From Limnoperna fortunei (lineage: Eukaryota; Mollusca; Bivalvia; Mytilida; Modiolidae): a stretch of DNA of 64,000 nt. The notes beneath the pieces were generated by a model, which worked only from the letters and a program-made list of their open reading frames with translations, was not told the DNA's origin and ran no database searches. The number at the start of each line of letters is the position of its first letter. The stretch's first letter is position 1. Below are positions 46,831 to 58,779 of the stretch, piece by piece. Position numbers and translations under genes: made by a program. Location of the stretch: the NCBI GenBank assembly GCA_944474755.1, contig OX104112.1, forward strand, positions 21,416,460 to 21,480,459, in the 5' to 3' direction.

Positions 46831-47244
46831 TTGCTACAATAAGCGGTTACAGATTCTCTGTGCAAACAAAAAACATGATTAAATCTCTAAATATAAATAA
46901 AGGACGCATAGTTCAAACATTATGCATGAGGTCTAAATTTTTGGTTAAAATTGTGAGTACATTCTTATTTAGTATAAATAACAGATTCATCTCCAGCGAG
47001 TCAACGGTTAGACTTTGAGTTAGAGTATGAATTAGAGCACGGCATGCTCAACACTAACGTTGGGCTTTCGCACAAAACACCTCGCCTTTTCTTAAAACTA
47101 ACCATATTATAATAATACTTTATATGTCCTTGTTTTATTGGATAATATTCAAACATGCACAGACGCAGATGTAATACACAGTATAAACATTTTCAATTAA
47201 ATTATATTTAGTATAAAGTTAGCATTGATGTAGTTTGGTTTGTT
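46831..47244. other. No gene recognised
   Basis: AT-rich, no coding or repeat signal. Confidence 0.45.
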
Positions 47245-47455
47245 TGGAGTGGTTTTCAGTAATTTTTCAGCTTTATCATGGGGTCCCGTTTTTATTAGGG
47301 GAGGAGGTCGGAGCACCCGAAGGAAAACACGACATTCAGTAAGAAAACAAGCATTCCTTATCAATTAAGATTGGAGTCGAACACACCTTGCCCGCAGTAA
47401 CACATTCAACCTCAGTATTGACGTGGATAACCTCATCAACTCGACCACCAAATTG
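47245..47455 (-). repeat. SINE copy, diverged
   Basis: TTTTCAGCTTTATCATGGG and GATTGGAGTCGAACACACC are SINE-body words. The tRNA head (CATCAACTCGACCACCAAATT, near 47,428-47,450) is eroded. Confidence 0.7.
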
Positions 47456-47867
47456 TCTACTAAATTGTGTAGACTTTATTCAAGGCGTTCGATATTGCAA
47501 ACACTCCTTTCTCCCTCCGTAAACGTTTCCCTATTACAATCAAATTTGTAATAACAAAATCATCGAAATACGTCTTTAAATTTTTGAAAAAAACCTTCGA
47601 TATATTTGTCCGGATTTCGTTACAAACCTTGTTGCTCGGACCCTAATTTAACATATAATGGTAAAACGTTTACATAAAACATTTGTTATCAAACTGATGT
47701 GACGTAGCAATAGGATTGATATCTATTTATTTGGTGGATGTCCTTTTTCATTACTCATGTCGATGTCATTCTTATAGAACAAATACATTTTGTAAAAGAT
47801 ATTATTCCTGTACAGCGTCTCTTTGATTATGAATAAAAAGTAGTTATTAGGCTAAACTTGTCTCTAT
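47456..47867. other. No gene recognised
   Basis: AT-rich spacer before the 40-bp minisatellite. Confidence 0.45.
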
Positions 47868-49243
47868 TCAAGGAAAGCCATGACAACACGTGTAGCTTGT
47901 ACTGTTTATGAAGAAAGCAGTGACAACACGTATAACTTGTAATCTTTAGGAAGAAAGCATCGACAACATGGATAGCTTGTACTGTTTAGGAAGAAAGCAT
48001 AAACAATACGTATAACTTGTAATGTTTAGGAAGAACGCAGTGACAACACGTATAACTTGTAATGTTTGGGAAAGCAGTGACAACGCGTATAACTCGAAAT
48101 GTTTGGGAAGAAAGCAGTGACAACACATATAACTTGTACTGTTTAGGAAGAAAGCAGTGACAACACGGATAACTTGTACTGTTTAGGAAGAAAGCAACAA
48201 CAAGTATAGTTTGTACTGTTTAGGAAGAAAACAGTGACAACACATATAACTTGCACTGTTTAGGAAGAAATCTGTGACAACATGGCTAGCTTTTACTGTT
48301 AAGGAAGAAAGCAGTGAAAACATGGACAGCTTGTACTGTTTAGGAAGAAAGCAGTGACAACACGTGTAGCTTGTGCTATTTAGGGAGAAAGCAGTGAAAA
48401 CACGTATAGCTTGTACTGTTTAGGAAGAAAGCAGTGACAACACGGATAACTTGTACTGTTTATGAAGAAAGCAGTGAAAACACTATAGTTTGAACTGTTT
48501 AGAAGAAATCAGTGATAACACGTAAAGTTTGTACTGTTTAGGAAGAAAACAGTGACAACACATATAACTTGTAATGTTGAGGAAGAAAGCAATCACAACA
48601 CATATAACTTGCACTGTTTAGGAAGAAAGCTGTGACAACTTGGCTAGCTTTTACTGTTTAGGAAGAAAGCAGTGACAACACGTATAACTTGCACTGTTTA
48701 GGAAGAAAGCTGTGACAACTTGGCTAGCTTGTACTGTTTAGGAAGAAAGCAGTGACAACACGTATAACTTGTAATGTTTGGGAAGAAAGTAATGACAACA
48801 CGTATAACTTGTACTGTTTAGGAAGAAAGCAGTGACAACACGGATAACTTGTACTGTTTAGGAAGAAAGCAACAACAAGTATAGTTTGTACTGTTTAGGA
48901 AGAAAACAGTGACAACACATATAACTTGTAATGTTTAGGAAGAAAGCAATGACAACACATATAGCTTGCACTGTTTAGGAAGAAATCTGTGACAACATGG
49001 CTAGCTTTTACTGTTAAGGAAGAAAGCAGTGAAAACATGGACAGCTTGTACTGTTTAGGAAGAAAGCAGTGACAACACGTATAACTTGTACTGTTTAGGA
49101 AGAAAGCTGTGACAACATGGCTAGCTTGTTCTGTTTAGGAAGAAAGCAGTGACAACACGTATAACTTGTAATGTCTGGGAAGAAAGTAGTGACAACACGT
49201 ATAACTTGTACTGTTAAGAAGAAACAAGTGACAACACGGATAA
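47868..49243 (+). repeat. 40-bp minisatellite, ~34 copies
   Basis: Unit GGAAGAAAGCAGTGACAACA + CGTATAACTTGTACTGTTTA. Variant strings recur in blocks. The short unit AAGCAACAACAAGTATAGTT at about 48,194 returns at about 48,869 with the same neighbours, showing block duplication of roughly 675 bp. Confidence 0.95.
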
Positions 49244-50235
49244 CTTGACATGGAATTAAATTTTAAGGTGATCTTGCTTTTTGAGTTTGTATAAACATTT
49301 AATTCACGAAAAAAATCATTTCATAGTTAAAATTAAAAAAAAACAATTATAATATCGTAATCGCTGAACAACCACTTTTTTCTACAAATATAGGTAAGGC
49401 TAGATTACAGGTTTGGTATCTATATTTTAATAATATTCTATTTATAACATGTTTTTGTTCATCCTACCAAGTTGAGGGTTCTGAGTCCACGTTCATGTTA
49501 TGTGGGGAGGATGTTTTTATTTTATATACCCATTCATTTAACATTAAGTATCTGCCCTCTACATGTACTTACCGCATGCACTCTACTTACCACGGTAAGA
49601 TGACGGATTATCTTTGCGTTGATGGTACTCATAGTAGCTGTCAAGATTGATGTTGCTGTATGCTGCATAAATGCGTTTGAAAGTATTACAGTTGTATACT
49701 ATAATAAAACGCAAAAGAAATATCGCATTTTACACAATTTTTTTATTTGATAATACAAGTTTTTATGCACCACTAGATTATGGTATGTTAGATTTAAATA
49801 AAATTTTTACTTAGACCACAAATCATGCCACATTTTGTGCGTCATCAAACCAATGTATTATAGCACGATAACGCACGTGCGCATAGAGCAAGAACAAGAG
49901 CAAAAATGGAGCTCATACAACAGAATATTGTCAGTGTTATCGATTCGCTGGCTTTGAGTCAGGATCTGAGCCGTATTGAGCATTTATGAGATGAAGTTAA
50001 AAGACGGATTTTTTTGCCATTGTTTGAACGATTATTTACATTCATCGAAAATGTAATGGTAGTGGTCATGTACATAATTGACTGAAGCGCCATTAAAACT
50101 TTCAGAATTATATGATAATGGGTGTTTCATTGTAATTTATTGTAGCGAATAAAATATATTAAAACACGATTAAGCATAGATTTGACAATAGATATATTCA
50201 GTTCTTTAATATCTTGCTTTTATTTTTGTCCAACG
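49244..50235 (+). mobile_element. Tc1-like relic, copy 1
   Basis: Nearly collinear with 54,092-55,470, starting ACATGGAATTAAATTTTAAGG. It begins exactly where the 40-bp minisatellite ends. It lacks the ~370-bp block present in copy 2 at 55,010-55,381 and carries a ~34-bp deletion at the transposase end (near 50,007). Confidence 0.85.
49822..50100 (+). pseudogene. Tc1-like transposase C-terminal fragment, copy 1
   Basis: The plus strand reads PHFVRHQTNVL, a TAG where Q is usual, HDNARAHRARTRAKMELIQQ and SLALSQDLSRIEHL, then a TGA in place of W. The H-D-N-A-R-x-H and S-x-D-L-x-x-I-E-H motifs are the end of a Tc1/mariner DDE domain. Two stops and a deletion make it dead. Confidence 0.85.
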
Positions 50236-50479
50236 TGCAAAACGGAAATTTTGTTATCCCTTGTTGGAGAAAATATTTTTTGTAGTTAATCCTAAATAAT
50301 TTGTGCCTGATCCGATTGTCTTCTGGTTTTCACAATAAAATATGTTTAAACTAACAAGAATGGTAAAAGGGGGCAGGCATGGTGTTCATGGAGTTTTCTA
50401 TAGATCAAATAAACGTCTTAAACTTTAATCTGTTTCTGTGTTACCAAAATTTTAATATAAATCCTATAAATACGCGTAT

Positions 50480-50889
50480 CCTAAAAGCGAGTATCGTACA
50501 TGATATGGTTGATGACGTTACTTCAGACCACCCTAACTGTGTCTTTGCATTCCATCAGCTGAAACCTTACTGTGAGGGTTCCAAGTCTCGACCCACAGAG
50601 CACAACCTAGCGCGCCCTCTGGGCCAGAAAGGGGAAACCATCTCGTTGGTTTGTCAGGTCATAATACGGAAAGCCTGGTCACGAACGGTAGTGTGTGACG
50701 TGTTTGGAGAGTGCAACGCTCCTTGCACGATAAAGACCCACTTTTTAGATCTCGAAAAAGAGTAGGCTCATTGTAGCTGCTAAAAAAATGCTAAATTCTA
50801 CGCCCTTACCCAATACCCCATACTTTTCCATTGTGTTCGGCCCTATTTTTAATTCCACCTTTTTTAGTTATTGTTTGTTAACTTGTTAA
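50480..50889 (+). repeat. AATCAATC-tailed dispersed repeat
   Basis: Shares GACGTGTTTGGAGAGTGC, TTGCACGATAA and AGTAGGCTCATTGTAGC with the minus-strand copy at 62,765-63,180. Both proceed to a CAATACTCCATACTTTTCC-type stretch and end in an AATCAATC microsatellite. The 128-codon frame at 50,379-50,765 translates the repeat. Its similarity to the frame at 62,941-63,153 reflects shared repeat ancestry, though an origin in a decayed element ORF is possible. Confidence 0.75.
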
Positions 50890-51093
<204 letters not shown>

Positions 51094-51529
51094 TATATCG
51101 GTGACCTGACCTCAGTCTTTCATGTGTTGTGACACCCACATTCACAAAAATGTTAATTTTAGATACATATACGCTCATTTTCAATAAGATGGGACAATTA
51201 TGTCGCCGGCATTTCGTGCAAAAATCTTTCTAGTTAGAAACAGTAATTGTCCTTTTAAAATTAGATACTCATATTAATTTCTAGAATCAGAAAAAATAGG
51301 ATGTAATCGGGTTTCCCCTGTCATATTTTATGTCTGGATTGTCTGTTTTTGTAACATACGATACTGCCGCCATTTAGAATCTAACTAATTTCGAGTCTGC
51401 GAAAAGAAAGTTCTTCAACATAATCTCGTTTTATATATAAAATACTTTGACAAACATTATTTTGAGGTAATTTAACAGCTCGAAAAATACATGTGAAATT
51501 GTCCATACAACACGGATCTAGTGAACAAG
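51094..51529. other. No gene recognised
   Basis: AT-rich. The 90-codon minus-strand frame at 51,381-51,653 partly translates the adjacent 20-bp repeat. Confidence 0.45.
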
Positions 51530-51660
51530 CCCAATACAGTAAAAACATGGCCAATACAGAAAACAGGCTTAATACAGAAAAAACAGGACCAATACGGAAA
51601 AAAATAGTCTCAATACAGAAAAGCAGGCTCAATACAGAAAAAAACCAGGCCAATTCAGAA
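51530..51660 (+). repeat. ~20-bp minisatellite, six imperfect copies
   Basis: Units of the form CCAATACAGAAAACAGGCT with variable A-run length (18-22 bp). Confidence 0.85.
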
Positions 51661-52639
51661 ATGTAATTTCATGTAATTTATATTTAAATATCATTTTAAA
51701 AACAAACACATCTGTTTGCATTACGTAAATTACAGCAGAATTTTCAAGGAAAAAATTACATTTTCATTCTGAGGTTTGTTCATAATAATCTTTTTTTTTA
51801 TGTCCACGAGAAGCCGAAATTGGATCGAGTATAACTATATAGATTAATGATAAAATGGTACTTAAATTTAATCAAATGGCGTTTTCATATTCCACTTGTA
51901 TTATGTCCCCGGGTAGGGAATTGGTTCTCGAATAACTCGGGCTAATACAGCTATCCTCGACCCAATGCAGCTTCCTGTGGACATAATACAGGTCAAATAT
52001 GAAAACACCCATTTAATAACATTACAGTATGAGACTTAGAAACAATGTAACAGCGACAACCTTAGAAATTTATGGCAGACGTTACTGATTTTACATAGTT
52101 TACATATTTCTCACATGTTTTGTTTTTATATAAATAAGAATATTTTCGAAATATACAGCTTGCTAAATATACCAAGTAATAATTGCAGTTTTTATAGATT
52201 TATTAATGTTTATCATACAGGGAGCAATATTTCGGTTATAATAGTATTCTGAACATGTAAAACCTTGAATCGTCTCGAATGTGTTTACTCTCCGGGAGGT
52301 TGATGCATTCTTTACTAGTCCATACAAGGTCGACTATAGTAATGTTTGTAAAATAAGTCCTGTATTTATCTATGATCCGTTATAATGACAATTATACAAT
52401 ACTTTAGTCAGAGTTGAGATTAAGTATTGAAATCTGACGTTTATTTTGCGAAACTGCTAAATAAGGAAAAACTGTTCTCATGGTTTTCTTTATTTAGTAG
52501 TGTTGCGCCGGCTCTGTAATTGACTTGAAAATGCTACCTTCAATCTGAATCCGTTGCATGGTCATATTCGCAACGTATTTGGCCCAAAATATTATAATGC
52601 ACCAGCCTTTACTTTTTTCTCAGGAATTTAGCAATTGAA
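51661..52639. other. No gene recognised
   Basis: AT-rich, no supported feature. Confidence 0.45.
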
Positions 52640-52760
52640 TTTGTAATCAAAGGGAAGTAACTCGATGAGCCAAAATTGTAATGTGTTAGTGACCATCACC
52701 TACTTGACTGTAAAAAAATGCGACATTTCGCAACTATAAGTTTTGCGCTAACACACTTGT
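52640..52760 (+). repeat. GTAGTCAAAGGGAAGTAA repeat, copy 2
   Basis: TTTGTAATCAAAGGGAAGTA, GACCATCACCTACTTG and GCGACATTTCGCA align with 60,830-60,960. Confidence 0.65.
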
Positions 52761-53499
52761 TGAATAAAGTATGCTTGTAGTGCGATTTCGATTGAAATGA
52801 TGACCTCTGCAGCTCAGTATGTACTTCATCTTGTCAACAAATTAATGAACGGCGATCGAGCATAATTTTTAATAGCGTGTTCTAATGTAAAATGACGAGT
52901 AATTTTTTCTTAACTCTCCCCAAAAAGTGCACATTTTCTTATTTAGGGTGCGGTGTCCGATTATAACATTAATAATAAAAGGCTCATCGTTTTTTTCTGC
53001 ATAAGATCAAACTACTCTTCCTTTCTCCATTTCTATAAACTCAATTCTACGAATCGGGATCATTCATTCTCATAAATTCATGACACAAAAAATGTGCATT
53101 GTTTTCAATGATTGAAGTGTGTGTTGTTTTTTGTTATTTAAAGGTACTACAGGTTTTTATTATCATCACATAAGTTTCTTTTATGTTACTTCAGACGCAA
53201 TCATATTAAATGTGTGCCGATATTCGTTTGATCGGATCGAGACTCGAATTCGGAAATATATGGAAATTGAATAATTTAAAAGTGAATCAGTCACAGGTCG
53301 GTCAATCGTGTAAAGCTATAGATATATTTAATAGATAAAATCGTTGGAAATAAGCCATGATTCATGTCCATTCGTCCTTGTTTTTCATCCTTTTTCCGTT
53401 CAAGGAATCTGCTGAACGTGCTTCAAGCTGAACAATACTCTTCTACAAGTAAACTCATTTGCGACAGTAAAACTCATGATCTACGTCGGAAACATTTAA
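52761..53499. other. No gene recognised
   Basis: AT-rich spacer. Confidence 0.45.
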
Positions 53500-53640
53500 A
53501 ATACAAACTGGTAGCGCTTGTCAATTAAGGTTGGAGTCTAACGCACCCTGCCCGCAAAGAGGCTCGAACCCGCAATCTCAGTGTTGACAGACCACGTGAT
53601 CATTAGTAAACGAACTACCTTAACCACTCTACCACTTGTT
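53500..53640 (-). repeat. tRNA-derived SINE with intact B-box
   Basis: On the minus strand the head carries AGAGTGGTTAAGGTAG (A-box) and GGGTTCGAGCC (B-box, 53,564-53,574), the two internal RNA polymerase III promoter boxes. It is the best-preserved promoter among the copies here. Confidence 0.8.
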
Positions 53641-53857
53641 TATTAGTAAGAGTCATTTGCTTGATTTTAATTACTCATCTAACAATTATAGTACAGTGTA
53701 TAACTGCTCTTGAAAATTTTAAAGTTTTTCTTACCAGTATTTTTTCAATTTCCGTAAAAAAAATAACAATAGCATACTTCAAATGTAAGAACAAAATAAT
53801 TGTTGATAACAGTTTAAAATACACCATAATGCAATAAACCATTTCCATTCACATTCG

Positions 53858-54033
53858 GGGCCTCGGTTGTCGAGTGGTTAAGGTAGTTCGTCAACTATTG
53901 ACCACGTGGTCTGTAAAACTGAAGTTGCCAGTTTTCTCCGGGTACTCCGCTTCCTTCCCCATAAAACAATGGACGCCATGATATAGCTGACAAATTACTG
54001 AAAGTGGCGTTAAACGCCAATCAAACAACCATC
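53858..54033 (+). repeat. tRNA-derived SINE, head-to-head with previous
   Basis: Begins GGGGCCTCGGTTGTCGAGTG and GTTAAGGTAG (A-box), and ends TGGCGTTAAACGCCAATCAA. The B-box stretch has been lost by deletion. With the copy at 53,500-53,640 it forms an inverted pair separated by ~220 bp. Confidence 0.8.
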
Positions 54034-54658
54034 TCTTCAAATTCGACCTTAATTTGATTTATTATAGTTTTGTCATTATTCGAAATAAGATATCACATGG
54101 AATCAAATTTTAAGGTGATCTTGCTGAGTTTGTATAACATTTAATTCAAGAAAAAAATTATTTCATAGTTAAAATATAAAAAAACAATTATAATATTGTA
54201 ATCGCTGAACAACCACTTTTTTCTACAAATATAGGTAAGGCTAGATTACAGGTTTGGTATCTATATTTTAATAATATTCTATTTATAACATGTTTTCATT
54301 CATCCCAAGTTGAGGGTTCTCAGTCCACGTTCATGTTATGTGGGGAGGATGTTTTTATTTTATATACCCATTCATTTAACATAAAGTATCTGCCCTCTAC
54401 ATGTACTTACCACATGCACTCTACTTACCACGGTTAGGTGACGGATTATCTTTGCGTTGATAGTACTCATAGTAGCCGTCAAGATTGATGTTGCTGTATG
54501 CTACATAAATGCGTTTGAATGTCTTACAGTTGTATACTATAATAAAACGCAAAAGAAATATCGCATTTTACACAATTGTTTTATTTGATAATACAAGTTT
54601 TGATGCACCACTAGATTATGGTATGTTAGATTTAAATAAATTTTTACTTAGACCACAA

Positions 54659-54874
54659 ATCGTGCCACATTGTTTGCATCATCAAACCAATCTATTTTAG
54701 CACGATAACGCACGTGCGCATAGAGCAAGAACAAGAGCAAAAATGGAGATCATACAACATAATATTGTCAGTGTTATCGATTCGCTGGCTTTGAGTCAGG
54801 ATCTGAGCCGTATTGAGCATTTATGGCATGAAGTTAAAAGACGGATGATTGCAGAGCAGCCAAGTCTCGGCTGA
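54659..54874 (+). pseudogene. Tc1-like transposase C-terminal fragment, copy 2
   Basis: Reads IVPHCLHHQTNLF, TAG (54,698-54,700) where Q is usual, HDNARAHRARTRAK, SLALSQDLSRIEHLWHEVKR and RMIAEQPSLG to a TGA at 54,872. Here the I-E-H-L-W motif is intact, unlike copy 1. Both copies share the TAG, so it predates the duplication. Confidence 0.87.
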
Positions 54875-55009
54875 TTTTTTGCCATTGTTTGAACGATTAT
54901 TTACATTCATCGAAAATGTAATGGTGGTGGACATGGACGTAATTGACTGAAGCGCCATTAAAACTTTCAGAATTATATGATAATGGGTGTTTCATTGTAA
55001 TTCATGAGT

Positions 55010-55381
55010 AATTCATTTATTTTAACTTTGTGAAACAAATTAATTAAATTTTTATATCAATTTAAAAGAAACGCCCGTGGGATCGGGAACTTTTGGCGGT
55101 TCAGTATACATCACCTTTCTTTTTATGATATTGATCAATAAAACATATCAATAAATAGATACTTTTTTTTTCTATTTCGACACATCCTGCAATGATGTCA
55201 TGTGTCGATTTCAAAGTGGATAAGAAATTTTTCAACTGGAAGTACACATTAACCACACCGATCAACTGACTTATATCATTTTGGTGAGAAGATGTACGAC
55301 ACGATGAAAAAAGATATAAACAAGTAAGAAGCGATGAAAACGTAGTTAAGTTTTTCAATTTTTATTATGTTTTAAATTTAC
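55010..55381. repeat. ~370-bp block absent from Tc1 copy 1
   Basis: In copy 1 the words TTTCATTGTAATT and GAATAAAATATATT are almost adjacent (50,131-50,160); here they are ~370 bp apart. Either an insertion here or a deletion in copy 1. It contains the 72-bp segment that recurs inverted at 58,671-58,742. The 85-codon minus frame (55,101-55,358) is unrecognised. Confidence 0.7.
55253..55324 (+). repeat. 72-bp segment shared (inverted) with 58.7 kb
   Basis: CCACACCGATCAACTGACTT through GATATAAACAAGT matches the complement of 58,671-58,742 with two differences. Confidence 0.88.
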
Positions 55382-55470
55382 TGTAAAGAATAAAATATAT
55401 TAAAACACGATTTAGCATAGATTTTGCAATAGATATATTCAGTTCTTTAAGAACTTCCTTTTATTTTTGT

Positions 55471-56204
55471 CTTACTTATCTTATAAAATAAACGAAAAAA
55501 TGCAGATATAGTTATTAAAATGCTAAAATGACCTTTAATGATATAATATTATTTCAAATCGGCCGTTTAAATGTAAAGAATATTCCTTTGGCTTTCGCTT
55601 GATGCCAAAAATGTATCTTTAACATAATGCATTAACAATATTAATTAGATTTTAATTGCACTGTCAGAGAAATTACGATACGATGTAAATCAGTTCAATG
55701 ATATGATTAAAACAAGAAATATTACTTTGTATAAGGTATTAAATTCTGCTAACCGATTGAATAAGTATGCACTTTAAGAGTTCGTAACGTAATAATATAT
55801 GTATTTTTTTATTTTCTTGTCAATATCAAGCATGAAGAGGAGGATGGGGGAAATTAATTTTGATTACTGTGTATAAAATATGAAATGAACAAATTGCGGC
55901 ACACAATAACATTTGCAGAAAAGCTTTCAAACTATCTTTGTATTTGTATGCAACTCGTATTTTATTATGTATACCAAACGAAGATAAATGGGAGACATCT
56001 TGTTTTTGTCTGGTAATTTTACATCATCTTCTTTTTTCTTTTCTTCTCCTTTAAGACTGATATTTTCAGCCAAATTTATTTGACACTGCAAATCGCATAC
56101 TAATACACGTTTAGGATATGTAAGATAGCTTTATCTAGTGTTACATAACACGTTTCATTTTTAGGAGGTTTATATTGGGTTTTTGGTAAAAGAGGCAAAA
56201 GAAG
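55471..56204. other. No gene recognised
   Basis: AT-rich spacer. Confidence 0.45.
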
Positions 56205-56725
56205 GTCGACATATTGTTGTGTGTTCGTCTGTGCAGCCATTTAAAAATCTTGTCCGGGATATAGCTTTTTTAGGTAGGCTTTTTGATATTTGGCATGTGG
56301 GTAGATTATAACTTATCGATGTTTCGCATGTCATAGGTGTTGATATTTAATTTAAAATTTGACCCCCAAGGTCACATCATTGCCTTTTGAGTGACTGCTT
56401 CGTGCCCGGGATATTTAACTTCGGAATTTGCACCCCCCCCTAGGATAACATCAATGCCTTTTTAGTCATTGCTTCGCGCCCGGTATAACTTTTAAAATAA
56501 TTGTTTGACTGTTTGTTTGTATGTATGAATGGTTTTTAATGCCTTTCAGCAATTTATCAGCTGTATGATGTCTTTAATGGGAGTGGAAGCCTGAGTACCC
56601 AGAGAAGACCCCGACCTTCGCTGATATAGGCTAAGCTTTTCATATATGCCATGTGGGTAGATAATTACTAGACGATGGGTTTCCCATCATCGTTGTAGAC
56701 CTTAGACTTTGAACTTTGACAAGTC
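56205..56725 (+). repeat. Diverged copies of the 19.99-20.79 kb repeat
   Basis: GGCTTTTTGATATTTGGCATG, GTGGGTAGATTATAA, CGATGTTTCGCATG and CCCAAGGTCACATCATTGCC match the tandem repeat at 20 kb. A further partial copy (56,632-56,725: AAGCTTTTCATATATGCCAT, GTGGGTAGATAATTA) follows after a SINE fragment. Confidence 0.75.
56535..56625 (-). repeat. SINE body fragment inside the diverged repeat
   Basis: CAGCAATTTATCAGCTGTAT and GAGTACCCAGAGAAGACCCC match the SINE body; there is no tRNA head. It splits the repeat array, so it is younger than that array. Confidence 0.7.
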
Positions 56726-58596
56726 GATTCGCATTTTGTTTTGATTGACAAATAAGTACCAGGGTTTTAAATCGTATACAATCCATTAGTATAAACAATA
56801 ATATGAAATATCCAACCAGTACGATAAACGAAACACGAGAAACGTTTGACGAAATTGTTCAATACGTATAAGCTGCAAGCAGAAAGTAGAGGGTCGACAG
56901 TGAGATTTGTGCAGAACTTACTGCCTATTAGTACGAATCGCCAAATATTGAACCGTTCCAATTTCCAGAAGGGGTTAAAATCATTGTAATGCACATCGGC
57001 CAACAAGAAGTAGGGTCTGTCGGATAACAGCCTATAACGTACTATTCGTTTGCACAAATCACCATATCAATCACCAAACTATTTTGATTGAAGAAAACCC
57101 AAAAGAATGACAAAATAAACGTCGACGTTCGTACTTTCTGCAAAACTGAATTTTTATTTGGGGCGTTAACGTAAAAATAAAGAAATTTTTATATGACATC
57201 GCTAAAGGCAGGGTGTTTTGATTTGTGTTTGTTTGATTGTTTATCATTATTTATTTTTCATTTATTAGAATAAACAATGAAAGAAAACGGGTAATTAAAC
57301 CATAAATATAAAGAATTGTAATAAAACAGTGTACATTTGTGTAAGTATTCTCTAACCAATTTGGTAGACTTTTTCTGTGTATCTTTAGGTGTCTGCAGGG
57401 GTAATACGCGATGAAAATTGTGTATGATTCGGTCAATGAAGGTAAATCTCGCGGTCTGTTTGAATGATATAATATTGTCCTTAGTAACTACATGTCTTAC
57501 ACGTTTTCCTTTTCTGTTTTTATGTAAATGATTACTGTGGAATTCTCAAAATATTTGCAACCGATAATGTTAAAAATTATTAGACATAGGCAGTATTCGT
57601 GTTACAGTTATATATGATGTATTAATTCTTGAGATTTAACTCTCATTTGTACGCTAATTAACCTTAAATTTCTCGCTCTTCGTCTTTATTATAAATTGAA
57701 GCTGGACTAGTATATAGGTTCCTGATTGTAGGCAGCACATTTGATAATGTTTGCCTAAATTCATACCTTATAATTTGTAAAAAAAGTTTGACATCAATAT
57801 ATTGACCTACCAAGTAGATAGATCCGTTATATACTATTTAATGTCGACATAGTAGGAAATATTTGTACAAGTAGGAAATATTTGTACAAAATCTTGTTCG
57901 TTATGTGTTATTTGTTTATAGGTGAGAACTCATATGTAGAGCGTTATCGACATATAACACTGATTTCCGCTTAAGCCCTGCTCTGGGATTGTCTAAATGA
58001 GAGCATTTACTCTATGTTTAATTCCTCACTGACTATGGTTTTAAGATGAATTACAAAGCTGCTCCGCTGCTTGTTACCTTTTTCCATGTCTAGTGATTTG
58101 TGTCAAGAATGTATACATAAAAGTACTATTGTATTAACAGTTGTAGACTTTTTGTATAATATTCAATGATATACAGACATTAGTTGTAAAATGTTATTGA
58201 AATGCCCCATGTGGAAGTATAAAACTAATCACTTAAGAAATACGTGGCTGTTTTCAATCGTGTCGAGGAACTTTTATTCATCGTGTCATTATAAAAAGAT
58301 GAGCTGATTTTTTCCGTATCATTTTTTCAGTAAATGCGTAAAGAAAAATGATTCAAACTCCTAATAAATTGCAATTGAAAGAATAATTTTGGGGTCAGAA
58401 AAAACGTTGGATATATGTCCTTTTGAACAAAAACACTGGATACAGAAATATATTGTGCAGAAGAGTAAATTTTGCATTTATTTGTTCAAATTTGTGATGC
58501 CAGTACCTTTGGAACCTATTTTCAGATAACAAATGAAAACATTAGTTAAAACGATTGAATATGTTAATGGACAAATATATGCCAAATAATTTTTTA
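56726..58596. other. No gene recognised
   Basis: AT-rich. The 96-codon minus-strand frame at 56,767-57,057 has no recognised domain. A 20-bp direct duplication (AGTAGGAAATATTTGTACAA) lies at 57,858-57,897. Confidence 0.4.
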
Positions 58597-58779
58597 CTAC
58601 ACTATATTTGATACAGTGAGTTTTAAACGTAACGATTTGGAAAAAGTCATATGTATACGTATAGGTCTTAACTTGTTTATATCTTTTTTCATCGTGTCAT
58701 ACATCTTCTCACCAAAATGATATAAGTCGGTTGATCGGTGTGGACCTTGCCTGATCCAATTATATCGAGTACCGCTTTC
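58597..58779 (-). other. Possible coding fragment sharing a conserved 24-codon block
   Basis: On the minus strand a frame is open between TAA (58,780) and TAG (58,597-58,599), reading NWIRQGPHRSTDLYHFGEKM then YDTMKKDINK. The part at 58,671-58,742 is repeated at 55,253-55,324, and both differences between the copies fall on third codon positions in this frame. No domain recognised; it may be a fragment of a transposon gene. Confidence 0.3.
58671..58742 (-). repeat. 72-bp segment shared with 55.25 kb
   Basis: Inverse copy of 55,253-55,324, two mismatches. Confidence 0.88.

Larger units (their letters stand above)
54092..55470 (+). mobile_element. Tc1-like relic, copy 2
   Basis: Collinear with 49,244-50,235 at high identity, from CACATGGAATCAAATTTTAA through the transposase fragment to GCAATAGATATATTCAGTTC. 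It contains an extra block at 55,010-55,381. Confidence 0.85.

Noticed and set aside
47946..48128. 60-codon minus-strand frame with repeated FLPK/LSQ segments
   Set aside because: Translation of the 40-bp minisatellite.
47868..49243. CRISPR-like array
   Set aside because: The 40-bp units are contiguous with no unique spacers, and this is animal DNA. The same reasoning excludes the 34-, 22- and 187-bp arrays.
50379..50765. 128-codon protein gene
   Set aside because: It coincides with a dispersed repeat that recurs inverted at 62.8-63.2 kb and an eroded copy at 45.6 kb. No domain recognised.
51381..51653. 90-codon minus-strand frame with FSVLSLLF repeats
   Set aside because: It translates the ~20-bp AATACAGAAAA minisatellite.
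53558..53640. tRNA gene
   Set aside because: A- and B-boxes are present but the sequence does not fold as a complete tRNA and is joined to a repeated SINE body.
56767..57057. 96-codon minus-strand frame, possibly a membrane protein
   Set aside because: No convincing hydrophobic helix, no recognised motif and no neighbouring exon.
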